Positions 8,508 to 15,130 of a stretch of 36,247 nucleotides of DNA are shown here, piece by piece. The stretch covers positions 1 through 36,247 of the forward strand of contig JAURIG010000008.1 of NCBI GenBank assembly GCA_030832905.1, given 5' to 3'. The DNA comes from Bacteroidota bacterium (GTDB lineage: Bacteria > Bacteroidota > Bacteroidia > NS11-12g > UBA955). The notes below the pieces were generated by a model that saw only the letters and a list, made by a program, of their open reading frames with translations, searched no databases and was not told where the DNA came from. Position numbers and translations under genes: made by a program. Each line of letters begins with the position of its first letter. Within the stretch, counting starts at the first letter, position 1.

Positions 8508-9512
8508 TTGGTGAAAATTGGTAACATATCATTGGGAAGTTTTCCCCTGCTGTTGGCTCCCATGGAAGATGTGAGTGATCCGCCATTTAGATACTTGTGT
8601 AAGCAACAAGGTGCAGACCTCATGTACACTGAGTTCATAAGCTCAGAAGGACTCATCAGAGATGCGATTAAATCACGTCAAAAACTCGATATTTTTGATT
8701 ACGAAAAACCAATCGGCATTCAAATATTTGGTGGAGACGAAGAAGCCATGGCCCTGGCCACAAAAATTGTTGACTCTACTCAACCAGATTTAGTCGATAT
8801 CAATTTTGGTTGTCCGGTTAAAAAGGTAGTCTGCAAAGGCGCTGGCGCTGCTGTGCTTAAAGACATTCCTCTCATGGTAAGATTAACTGAGGCAGTAGTA
8901 AAATCAACCAATTTACCGGTTACTGTCAAAACCCGTTTGGGTTGGGATGAAAAAAGCAAGAACATTGAAGAGGTGGCAGAACGCCTGCAAGATATTGGCA
9001 TCAAAGCCCTCACTGTGCATGGTAGAACCCGCACTCAATTGTATAAAGGAGAAGCGGATTGGACCTTGATTTCAAAGGTGAAAAACAACCCGCGAATACA
9101 AATTCCTATTTTTGGTAATGGCGACATTGATACCCCCGAAAAAGCGTTAGAGTACAAGAACCGCTATGGTGTTGATGGCATTATGATAGGACGAGCAAGC
9201 ATAGGACACCCTTGGATATTCAGAGAAATTAAACACTTTTTAAATACTGGGGAACACCTTGCAGGACCAACGCTTGCAGAGCGCGTAGAAGCTTGTCGTA
9301 CCCATTTGCAGAAATCAATTGAATGGAAAAGTGAAATTCAGGCCATCAATGAAATGAAACGCCATTACGCCAACTACTTTAAAGGCATACCTAACTTTAA
9401 GCCATTCAGAACCAAATTGGTTTGCAGCAATGTATTGCCAGAGATTTTTGAAACCCTTCAACAAATTGAAAGCTTGGGTATAGAAGGCATCTCAGCGCTT
9501 GCGCATGATTAA
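8508..9512 (+). CDS. dusB: tRNA-dihydrouridine synthase, DusB-type
   Basis: An FMN-dependent enzyme that reduces specific uridines of tRNA to dihydrouridine. The 334-aa protein has the Dus TIM-barrel motifs: LLLAPMEDVSDPPFR at the start, NFGCPVKKVVCKGAGAA with the catalytic Cys, TVKTRLGW, LTVHGRTR, and FGNGDIDTPEKA for phosphate binding. The start is TTG at 8508 (MVKIGNI by family convention) or the adjacent GTG at 8511; no ATG is available upstream in frame. It is divergent from the CPBP gene and overlaps the convergent O-methyltransferase gene by 21 bp at the 3' ends. Confidence 0.93.
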   Translation: MVKIGNISLGSFPLLLAPMEDVSDPPFRYLCKQQGADLMYTEFISSEGLIRDAIKSRQKLDIFDYEKPIGIQIFGGDEEAMALATKIVDSTQPDLVDINFGCPVKKVVCKGAGAAVLKDIPLMVRLTEAVVKSTNLPVTVKTRLGWDEKSKNIEEVAERLQDIGIKALTVHGRTRTQLYKGEADWTLISKVKNNPRIQIPIFGNGDIDTPEKALEYKNRYGVDGIMIGRASIGHPWIFREIKHFLNTGEHLAGPTLAERVEACRTHLQKSIEWKSEIQAINEMKRHYANYFKGIPNFKPFRTKLVCSNVLPEIFETLQQIESLGIEGISALAHD

Positions 9513-10145
9513 AATGCCATCGCGAATGGGCAGCAACAAAGGTTGTACTCTGTTATCTGATTTTATTTTCTGATTGAAGCTGTGTAAAGCCTTGGTGTCT
9601 TTATCGTTTTGCAGCGCATCAGCATCAACCACTTTGCCATCCCAAAGCACATTATCGGCTAAAATCAATCCACCTGGTTTGACTTTATCGAAACACAAAT
9701 CATAGTACTCAGCATAATCAGCCTTGTGGGCATCTATCCATACCATATCCCAAAACGGAACAGATTCATTAAGCGAGGCTATGCATGATTTGGCCTCTCC
9801 CAGATGACAGATGATCTGATTAGCATAGGGTGATGATTGAATGAATGTTTGTGCTATGTGAGTGGTTTCTTCGTTGTTGTCTATACTGTGCACTACACCG
9901 TTATTAGCTAAACCTTCTGCCAAACACAAAGCTGAATAGCCCGTAAAAGTCCCTATGTCTAAAACATATTGTGCTTGCATGAGCTGACTGAGCAAGGCTA
10001 AAAAACGACCTTGAATGGCACCACTTAACATGCGGGGCTTTAACACATTTAAATGTGTATAACGGTTTAAGGCATATAAATGGTCTGGTTCATTTTGGGT
10101 GTGTTGTTCAGCGTATAATTGAATCAATGCAGCAAGGTCTGACAT
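9492..10145 (-). CDS. Class I SAM-dependent O-methyltransferase (caffeoyl-CoA OMT-like)
   Basis: A Rossmann-fold methyltransferase of the O-methyltransferase family 3 (caffeoyl-CoA/catechol OMT-like). The SAM-binding glycine motif is DIGTFTGYSALCLAEGL, followed by the acidic loop HSIDNNE. WIDAHKADYAEYY and LADNVLWDG give the metal-binding acidic residues typical of divalent-cation-dependent members. The track starts at ATG 10196. The ATG at 10145 gives 217 aa starting MSDLAALIQLYAEQHT, the normal N-terminus, so I prefer it. The substrate is unknown. Its final 21 bp overlap the end of dusB on the opposite strand. Confidence 0.88.
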   Translation of the reverse strand: MSDLAALIQLYAEQHTQNEPDHLYALNRYTHLNVLKPRMLSGAIQGRFLALLSQLMQAQYVLDIGTFTGYSALCLAEGLANNGVVHSIDNNEETTHIAQTFIQSSPYANQIICHLGEAKSCIASLNESVPFWDMVWIDAHKADYAEYYDLCFDKVKPGGLILADNVLWDGKVVDADALQNDKDTKALHSFNQKIKSDNRVQPLLLPIRDGILIMRKR

Positions 10146-10378
10146 AGCTTGCAAATTAAATGAAAAAGCAGCAGAGTAATCAATCCAAACAGCCATAACA
10201 CCTTGACATAATAAAAAAAATTCAATTATACAAGCCTTTTTTTAGGGTCAAAACATGCCGTTTACACCCCTAATTCATTTTATCTTATATATTAGATGTT
10301 AATAACAACAGCAACATTTTACATGTTTTTATAAAAATTTTATCAGTTTATATTTCATTAATTGAGAAAAAATTGTAA

Positions 10379-10386
10379 TATCTTTG
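10379..10386 (+). promoter_or_regulatory. TAnnTTTG (-7) box upstream of the starch-synthase-like gene
   Basis: TATCTTTG lies about 30 nt before the ATG at 10417. The nearest upstream TTG (10362-10364) is only 14 nt away, shorter than usual, so the -33 element is weak. The rest of the AT-rich 220-bp gap (10197-10416) shows nothing else I can call. Confidence 0.45.
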
Positions 10387-10416
10387 TAGTCCGGATTTCC
10401 TCAAATACCAACGAAT

Positions 10417-11232
10417 ATGAGCCAAACTAAGAAAAGAGTACTATTCGTGTCATCGGAAATGACACCATTTCTAAACGATTCTCCAGTTGCTACCATTTCA
10501 AGATTTTTACCACAAGCTATTCAAGAAAAAGACCATGAAATAAGGGTACTTGTACCGCGTTTTGGTGTTATCAATGAAAGACGTAACCGCTTGCACGAAG
10601 TTGTCAGATTAAGCGGTATTAATATCTCTATCGACGATAAAGACAACCCATTAATGATTAAAGTGGCTTCATTGCCTGAAGCCAGAATGCAGGTTTACTT
10701 CCTTGACAACGAAGATTATTTTCACAGAAAATTCGTTTTCACTGACGATAAAAACAAATTCTTTGATGACAACGATGAGCGTGTGATTTTCTTTTGTAAA
10801 GGCGTGCTTGAAACGGTTAAGAAATTAGGTTGGGCTCCAGACATTATTCATTGTCATGGTTGGATGACCAGTCTAATTCCTGCTTACTTAAAAACATTGT
10901 ATAAAGACGAGCCAGTTTTTAAGCATTCTAAAGTGGTGTATTCAGTATTTGAGAACGAATTTAAAGAGTCTTTAGGCAAAGATTTTGCGCGCAAAGCCAC
11001 ATTGAATGAAATCCCAGACAAACAATTAGAAACCTTTGGTAAAGGCGACAATAAGAGCATGCACATGGGTGGTGTAAAACACGCTGATGCTGTAGTAGAT
11101 TGTTGCACTTCTAAAATTGATCCTGAATTAGCTAAATTGTTCAAGGCTAAGCCGAATATGGTTCACGACAACGATAATATCGGTGAAAAATATTACGCTT
11201 TCTATGAACAGTTAATGACTTCTGCAAAATAA
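10417..11232 (+). CDS. Glycogen/starch synthase N-domain-like protein (GT5 fold, single domain)
   Basis: A 271-aa cytoplasmic protein matching only the N-terminal half of GT5 glycogen/starch synthases: KKRVLFVSSEMTPF at the start, INERRNRLHEV, MQVYFLDNEDYF, DDNDERVIFFCKGVLE, and DIIHCHGWMT, which corresponds to the DIIHCHDWQ motif of GlgA. The ADP-glucose-contacting KxGGL near the N-terminus is replaced by an FLNDSP segment, and the whole C-terminal nucleotide-sugar domain is absent (GlgA is about 480 aa). The ORF starts and stops cleanly, so this is a short family form common in Bacteroidota, not a truncation. Glycogen synthase activity is doubtful. The DUF4270 lipoprotein gene follows after 14 bp, an arrangement I recall from other Bacteroidota. 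Confidence 0.85.
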   Translation: MSQTKKRVLFVSSEMTPFLNDSPVATISRFLPQAIQEKDHEIRVLVPRFGVINERRNRLHEVVRLSGINISIDDKDNPLMIKVASLPEARMQVYFLDNEDYFHRKFVFTDDKNKFFDDNDERVIFFCKGVLETVKKLGWAPDIIHCHGWMTSLIPAYLKTLYKDEPVFKHSKVVYSVFENEFKESLGKDFARKATLNEIPDKQLETFGKGDNKSMHMGGVKHADAVVDCCTSKIDPELAKLFKAKPNMVHDNDNIGEKYYAFYEQLMTSAK

Positions 11233-11246
11233 TGCTTTAGTTTGCA

Positions 11247-12569
11247 GTGGTGAAGATTAAAACTGTCTTTTGGACCGTCATAGCCTTAGTCGTATTTTCT
11301 GCTTGTAAGAAATACAACGACAACATTTATTTAAATAATGATGGCACCCAAGGATTCGATGGTTACACCTTCAGTGACTCCCTTAAAATTTCAAGTAAAA
11401 CAGTTCGTGAGGATTCTCTTAAAACGGATAGTTTAAGCCAAAATTTAGTGGGCGTTATAAATGACCCCATTTTTGGTGTTTACCAAGCCTCTACTTTTTG
11501 TGAATTCAAATTGCCACAAATTGATAAAGTGATTTCAACAGAAACACTTGACTCTGTGGTGCTGATGTTGCAATACACTTCATCATCTGCCTATTATGGC
11601 GATCTTAACAGTCCTTTGTCTTTTAAGGTGTATGAATTGAATCAAAACATGGGCAGTCCTGTTAGCCATAGCAACCAGACTTTGACCTACAATTCTACTC
11701 CGATTGCTGCTTTTACTGGTCAGGTTAAATTGTCTGATAGTATATACATTACTGAATTGGGTAAGCAGGTTAAAGCCGCACCAGGCATTAGTTTAAAATT
11801 GAGCAATGCAGCAGCTCAAAAATTATTCAATGCCACTTTGAATGATTTGCATTCTAACGATAATTTTCTTCAATTTTTTAAGGGCATTGCTTTGGTACCT
11901 GATCAAACCCCAGCTCTTGGTTCAGGGGTAATTCCTGCCTTCAACTTAAGAGGCGGTTTTACTAAAATTAGAATTTACTACAACGATAGCTTACAATCAG
12001 ATTTTAAGGTAATTGACAACGCCAAACGTTTTTCTGAATACCAAACCAGCAACAGCAACGCAGTGATTGCCAAGCAAAAGTCTGCGGTTGTTACTGCCGA
12101 TTTTGATACCACTTATGTGCAGGCTATGGCTGGCGCAAAAACCTGGGTGCAGTTTCCTAACTTATTCAGCATTATTAGTAACCCTGCCAAAAAAGTAGCT
12201 ATTGGTAAAGCTGAGTTGGTTGTAAGACCTTTGGCTGGCTCTTTCTCATCTCCCTTTTCTTTACCAACGCGTTTATTGATTGTTCAACCGGACGCAGTCA
12301 ACGGCATAAATGCCCCTATTTTGGATGCGTTTGAGCCGTTCTACGGCGGCAAATACAATTCACTGAACAATACCTATACTTTCAACATTACTCGACATAT
12401 ACAAAGCATTTTAACTGACTATCAAGTGAGCGGTAAAAACACAAATAAAGGCCTTTACATTATTGTGCCTAGTGATTTGCCAATTGCCCCTTCGAGAATA
12501 GTAATCGATAGTAGAAAAGGCCTGCAAAATGAAGGCATTCAACTTAAACTGATTTTCACTGAACTATAA
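11247..12569 (+). CDS. DUF4270 family lipoprotein
   Basis: A 440-aa secreted protein. The N-terminus KIKTVFWTVIALVVFSACKK is a type II signal with lipobox FSAC, so it should be lipid-anchored in the envelope. The body is rich in beta-strand patterns, and segments such as NLVGVINDPIFGVYQASTF, LDSVVLMLQY and a late TFNITRHIQSIL resemble DUF4270, a Bacteroidota-specific family without an assigned function. The start is one of two tandem GTG codons (11247 or 11250); no ATG is nearby. It is probably cotranscribed with the upstream starch-synthase-like gene (14-bp gap) and possibly the downstream DAHP synthase gene (24-bp gap). Confidence 0.85.
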   Translation: MVKIKTVFWTVIALVVFSACKKYNDNIYLNNDGTQGFDGYTFSDSLKISSKTVREDSLKTDSLSQNLVGVINDPIFGVYQASTFCEFKLPQIDKVISTETLDSVVLMLQYTSSSAYYGDLNSPLSFKVYELNQNMGSPVSHSNQTLTYNSTPIAAFTGQVKLSDSIYITELGKQVKAAPGISLKLSNAAAQKLFNATLNDLHSNDNFLQFFKGIALVPDQTPALGSGVIPAFNLRGGFTKIRIYYNDSLQSDFKVIDNAKRFSEYQTSNSNAVIAKQKSAVVTADFDTTYVQAMAGAKTWVQFPNLFSIISNPAKKVAIGKAELVVRPLAGSFSSPFSLPTRLLIVQPDAVNGINAPILDAFEPFYGGKYNSLNNTYTFNITRHIQSILTDYQVSGKNTNKGLYIIVPSDLPIAPSRIVIDSRKGLQNEGIQLKLIFTEL

Positions 12570-12593
12570 ACCCTTTTATTTGTTTTTAATTGT

Positions 12594-13451
12594 ATGGAAA
12601 GCAAACGTAAACCTTACCAGTTGGTCTCAAGAGAGTGGAAGCAAACGGATACCATTATCCAGTTAAAAAACACTCAAATAGGACAAGGTTCAGTGAGCGT
12701 TATTGCCGGCCCTTGTGCAGTTGAAAATGAAGACCAAATCTTTACAATTTGTGAGTTTTTAAGCAAGCAAGGCGTAAAGGTGGTTAGAGGTGGCGCTTAT
12801 AAGCCAAGAACCTCTCCTTATTCTTTTCAGGGTTTAAAGAAAGATGGCTTAATTTTACTCAGACAAGCAGCAGATAAATACAACCTTTCTGTGATCACTG
12901 AGGTAATGGATACGAATTTGATTGATGAGGTTGCGCAGTATGCCGATATTTTACAAGTAGGGACGCGCAACATGCAAAACTATCAATTGCTTAGAGGTTT
13001 GAGCAAAATCAATAAACCGGTGATGTTGAAACGCGGCATGAGCAGTACTATGGAAGAGTGGTTATTGGCTGCTGAATATATATTGTCTGGCGGTAATGAT
13101 CAGGTGATTTTATGCGAACGTGGTATTAGAACATTTGAAAATGCTACCAGGAATACCCTTGATCTGGGCATTGTGCCACTATTAAAGTCTATTAGCCATT
13201 TGCCAGTGATTGTTGACCCGAGTCAAGCAACGGGCCATAGAGATTTGGTTTTACCAATGTCTTTGGCATCTGTTATGGCTGGTGCAGATGGTATTATGGT
13301 AGAGGTGCATAACCATCCGGAAGAAGCGCTTTCTGATGGCGCACAGTCCTTGTATTTTGACCAATTTAAAACCCTTGCGGCCAAATTAAAATTGGCCTCA
13401 GATGTTTTGGGCAAACCCTTGGATTTAGAAAACGAAAAGATTTTATTCTAA
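12594..13451 (+). CDS. aroF: 3-deoxy-7-phosphoheptulonate (DAHP) synthase, type I-beta, single domain
   Basis: Condenses phosphoenolpyruvate and erythrose 4-phosphate, the first step of the shikimate pathway. The 285-aa protein shows the AroI-beta/KdsA-like barrel motifs: VIAGPCAVEN, VVRGGAYKPRTSPYSFQG, VGTRNMQNYQLL, PVMLKRGM, CERGIRTFE, IVDPSQATGHR, and DGIMVEVHNHPE. The KPRTSPYSFQG loop distinguishes DAHP synthase from KDO8P synthase. It has neither a fused chorismate mutase nor an N-terminal ferredoxin-like regulatory domain, so any feedback control would need a separate partner. The gene symbol varies among species (aroF, aroG or aroA). tRNA-Asp follows with its own promoter. Confidence 0.93.
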   Translation: MESKRKPYQLVSREWKQTDTIIQLKNTQIGQGSVSVIAGPCAVENEDQIFTICEFLSKQGVKVVRGGAYKPRTSPYSFQGLKKDGLILLRQAADKYNLSVITEVMDTNLIDEVAQYADILQVGTRNMQNYQLLRGLSKINKPVMLKRGMSSTMEEWLLAAEYILSGGNDQVILCERGIRTFENATRNTLDLGIVPLLKSISHLPVIVDPSQATGHRDLVLPMSLASVMAGADGIMVEVHNHPEEALSDGAQSLYFDQFKTLAAKLKLASDVLGKPLDLENEKILF

Positions 13452-13455
13452 TTTT

Positions 13456-13485
13456 TTTGTTTTATTCATAATTCGACTATATTTG
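13456..13485 (+). promoter_or_regulatory. Promoter of tRNA-Asp
   Basis: TTTG (13456-13459), an 18-nt spacer and TATATTTG (13478-13485) give a near-perfect Bacteroidota promoter. Its predicted transcription start lies about 15 nt before the mature tRNA 5' end. Confidence 0.75.
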
Positions 13486-13504
13486 CACTCCCAAAAAACC
13501 AGTC

Positions 13505-13578
13505 GGTGTGGTAGTTCAGCTGGTTAGAATACTGCCCTGTCACGGCAGGGGTCGCGGGTTCGAGTCCCGTCCACACCG
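13505..13578 (+). tRNA. tRNA-Asp (GTC)
   Basis: The 74-nt gene folds as a cloverleaf. The acceptor stem pairs GGTGTGG with CCACACC, the anticodon stem CTGCC/GGCAG holds the loop CTGTCAC with anticodon GTC, and the T arm GCGGG-TTCGAGT-CCCGT pairs apart from one G-U. The discriminator base is G, and CCA is not encoded (CAA follows), so it must be added by the nucleotidyltransferase. It has its own consensus promoter and a terminator 6 nt downstream. The last 14 nt plus the terminator are duplicated 173 bp further on. Confidence 0.97.
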
Positions 13579-13613
13579 CAAAACAAAAACCCTAGTAACC
13601 CTAGGGTTTTTTT
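13565..13613 (+). repeat. 49-bp direct repeat, copy 1 (tRNA-Asp 3' end plus terminator)
   Basis: Bases 13565-13613 are identical to 13738-13786, an offset of 173 bp. The unit is the last 14 nt of tRNA-Asp, a short AT linker and the whole terminator. Weaker similarity continues for about 30 bp beyond the T-run (ATTTAA..AAACCGCAC.AAG.TTCTGCT in both copies). Confidence 0.95.
13585..13613 (+). terminator. Terminator after tRNA-Asp (copy 1)
   Basis: AAAAACCCTAG and CTAGGGTTTTT form an 11-bp stem around the loop TAACC and run into seven Ts. It begins 6 nt after the tRNA and is part of the duplicated segment. Confidence 0.85.
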
Positions 13614-13737
13614 CATTTAAAAAAACCGCACCAAGTTTCTGCTTGAGTAAGGTGTTTAAATGAAAAAATAGCCATGACAATGGCGTTGGGTTTTTGTTTT
13701 AAAGCCCAAACCAAGGGTCCATTACATCGTTTAATAA

Positions 13738-13786
13738 TCCCGTCCACACCGCAAAACAAAAACCCTAGTAACCCTAGGGTTTTTTT
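13738..13786 (+). repeat. 49-bp direct repeat, copy 2 (orphan tRNA-Asp tail plus terminator)
   Basis: Exact copy of 13565-13613 without the first 60 nt of the tRNA. The sequence just upstream cannot form the missing D and anticodon arms, so it is not a second functional tRNA. Degenerate similarity to the first copy runs on to about 13817. It could be an attachment-site duplicate left by an element, or the remains of a tandem duplication. Confidence 0.93.
13758..13786 (+). terminator. Terminator copy 2
   Basis: Identical to the terminator behind tRNA-Asp, with the same 11-bp stem, TAACC loop and T-run. It would act as a backup stop for tRNA read-through or isolate the downstream gene. Confidence 0.75.
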
Positions 13787-13834
13787 ATTTAATAAACCGC
13801 ACAAAGCTTCTGCTGAATACAAATATTGAGTTGT

Positions 13835-13859
13835 CTCGAGGGTGTTCTTCACCCTCGAG
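13835..13859. other. Isolated perfect 10-bp hairpin
   Basis: CTCGAGGGTG, loop TTCTT, CACCCTCGAG. The stem is GC-rich and perfectly paired, but there is no T-run on either side, so it is not a standard intrinsic terminator. It lies about 70 bp upstream of the next gene's start and outside the duplicated unit. Confidence 0.7.
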
Positions 13860-13891
13860 TAGAAATGTATTAAGTATTCTGGTTGTTGTTA

Positions 13892-13924
13892 TTGTCATCC
13901 AAATTATAAATTCCCCTATATTTG
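13892..13924 (+). promoter_or_regulatory. Promoter of the secreted hypothetical protein at 13928
   Basis: TTG (13892-13894), a 22-nt spacer and TATATTTG (13917-13924). The box ends 3 nt before the ATG, so the mRNA would be leaderless or nearly so. This also argues against the TTG start at 13922, which lies inside the box. Confidence 0.5.
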
Positions 13925-13927
13925 AAT

Positions 13928-14617
13928 ATGCGAGTTGTAATCCTATTAAGTTGTTTCGTGATTGGTCTTCAAGTGAATGCTGGTGGTATGTGCCCTTGTA
14001 ATTTTGAGAAAACCAAAGACAGCGGAGTGCTTAAATATGAGATTGGCTTAAATGCCTATACCAATCAAGAAGCTTTGTTTAATTTCTGGGCCTTTACGCC
14101 TTTTCATTATTACAATAACTTGCCTGGGCTGCGCTTTAAAATGCATAGCCAAAATTGGACTTATAGAGCCAGTTTAGACCATCTCAACAATACCTATAAA
14201 TTAGAGGATACCAACCCATTGAATTACCAACTGATTACTGGTAAGAGTCAAATGAATGTGCTTAGAATGGGGGTTGAAAAAACAGTTGTTGAGAAACCTT
14301 TTATAGTCTATACAGCAGCAGATTTAGTCTATGCTAATGCGCAATACAGTGGCAATGATCAAGGTTACGGTGATTTTATTTGGTGGGGTTGGAACAGAGA
14401 TTACAAGTTTAAAGCACATGCTTTAGGTATTTCGCCAGCATTGGGCATTAAATTTCACCCTGTAAAACATTGGTCTATAGGTTTTGAAACCCAATTGAAC
14501 TTATTGTATTATAAAACCTATCAATACAGTGCAGATAATTACAAAGACAATGGCATAGCCCTCATGTTTAATCCAATTGGCAGTCTTAATTTAAACTACC
14601 ATTTTAACGTTAAATAA
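13928..14617 (+). CDS. Secreted hypothetical protein, probable outer-membrane beta-barrel
   Basis: I do not recognise the family. The 229-aa product starts with a signal peptide (MRVVILLSCFVIGLQVNA) and has a GMCPCNFEK segment just after the likely cleavage site. Alternating aromatic and polar strands run to the end, finishing LNLNYHFNVK, which suits a small eight- to ten-strand outer-membrane barrel. The ATG at 13928 is preferred to the TTG at 13922 because the latter sits inside the promoter box. It ends with an 8-bp convergent overlap with folA. The CPC pair could bind metal or form a disulfide, but this is speculation. Confidence 0.75.
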   Translation: MRVVILLSCFVIGLQVNAGGMCPCNFEKTKDSGVLKYEIGLNAYTNQEALFNFWAFTPFHYYNNLPGLRFKMHSQNWTYRASLDHLNNTYKLEDTNPLNYQLITGKSQMNVLRMGVEKTVVEKPFIVYTAADLVYANAQYSGNDQGYGDFIWWGWNRDYKFKAHALGISPALGIKFHPVKHWSIGFETQLNLLYYKTYQYSADNYKDNGIALMFNPIGSLNLNYHFNVK

Positions 14618-15113
14618 CGGCCTCTGCTTGGCGTTCAAAAACGCATAGATCAAAGGCATAGGCATGTCTATCGTCTATTCCATGTGCCTCTCTAGACGTC
14701 TCCTGCCAATGTGCTGCTGAAAATCTCGGAAAGTAGGTATCAACACCTTCAAATTGGGCCTTAACAAAGGTTAAGTATAAAGCGTGTGCCATGGGTAAAA
14801 AGGCGTTGTAAATCTGACCACCACCAATCACAAACACCTCTGCATATTCACTTAGTTTTTCAATCGCTTCATGGATACTAAAGGCATGTTCAAAGCCTGG
14901 CAAAACACTGCTAGGATCTGAAGACAAAACCATATTAAGTCTGTTGGGCAAAGGTTTGCCTAAAGACAACATGGTTTGTCTGCCCATGATGACCGGTTTT
15001 CCAATCGTATGCTGCTTAAACCACTTAAAATCATCTGGCAAATGCCATAACAAAGCGTTTTTGGCACCAATACCATAATTCTCATCTAATGCAGCAATCA
15101 TTGAAATCTTCAT
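14610..15113 (-). CDS. folA: Dihydrofolate reductase
   Basis: Reduces dihydrofolate to tetrahydrofolate with NADPH, sustaining thymidylate and purine synthesis. The 167-aa protein has the classical order: MKISMIAALDENYGIG, ALLWHLPDDFKWFK with the active-site acidic residue, GKPVIMGRQTMLSLGKPLP, and the cofactor loop VFVIGGGQIYNAFLP. The length fits chromosomal DHFR (about 160 aa). It begins 17 bp after the porin gene on the same strand, so cotranscription is possible although no functional link is evident. Thymidylate synthase, its usual neighbour, is not in the window. Confidence 0.95.
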   Translation of the reverse strand: MKISMIAALDENYGIGAKNALLWHLPDDFKWFKQHTIGKPVIMGRQTMLSLGKPLPNRLNMVLSSDPSSVLPGFEHAFSIHEAIEKLSEYAEVFVIGGGQIYNAFLPMAHALYLTFVKAQFEGVDTYFPRFSAAHWQETSREAHGIDDRHAYAFDLCVFERQAEAVI

Positions 15114-15130
15114 TGCTGCAAATTACAAAA

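Larger units (their letters stand above)
13579..13927. other. Gene-free stretch after tRNA-Asp: duplicated tail, two terminators, isolated hairpin
   Basis: These 349 bp have no convincing gene. They contain terminator copy 1, a spacer of about 90 bp with two small inverted repeats (for example GCCAT-gaca-ATGGC at 13671-13684), the second copy of the tRNA tail and terminator, a perfect GC-rich hairpin (13835-13859), and the promoter of the next gene. The 79-aa minus-strand ORF here is antisense to these structured elements and I do not accept it as a gene. Confidence 0.8.

Noticed and set aside
8479-8586. N-terminal extension of the CPBP protease to 8586
   Set aside because: It would overlap the dusB start on the other strand, and the added 36 residues look non-family. 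The ATG at 8478 gives the normal N-terminus.
10417-11232. Truncated or frameshifted glgA pseudogene
   Set aside because: The downstream sequence encodes the DUF4270 lipoprotein, not a missing C-terminal synthase domain. The short form ends cleanly and matches a short family type known from Bacteroidota.
13678-13751. Possible second tRNA-Asp gene ending at the repeat copy
   Set aside because: Only the last 14 nt match. The upstream 60 nt cannot form the 5' acceptor strand, D arm or anticodon arm.
13613-13852. 79-aa minus-strand ORF across the tRNA-Asp tail duplication
   Set aside because: It is antisense to a terminator copy, the orphan tRNA tail and part of the hairpin. Its GFLFCGVDG segment is just the reverse complement of the tRNA end and terminator, a frequent source of false proteins.
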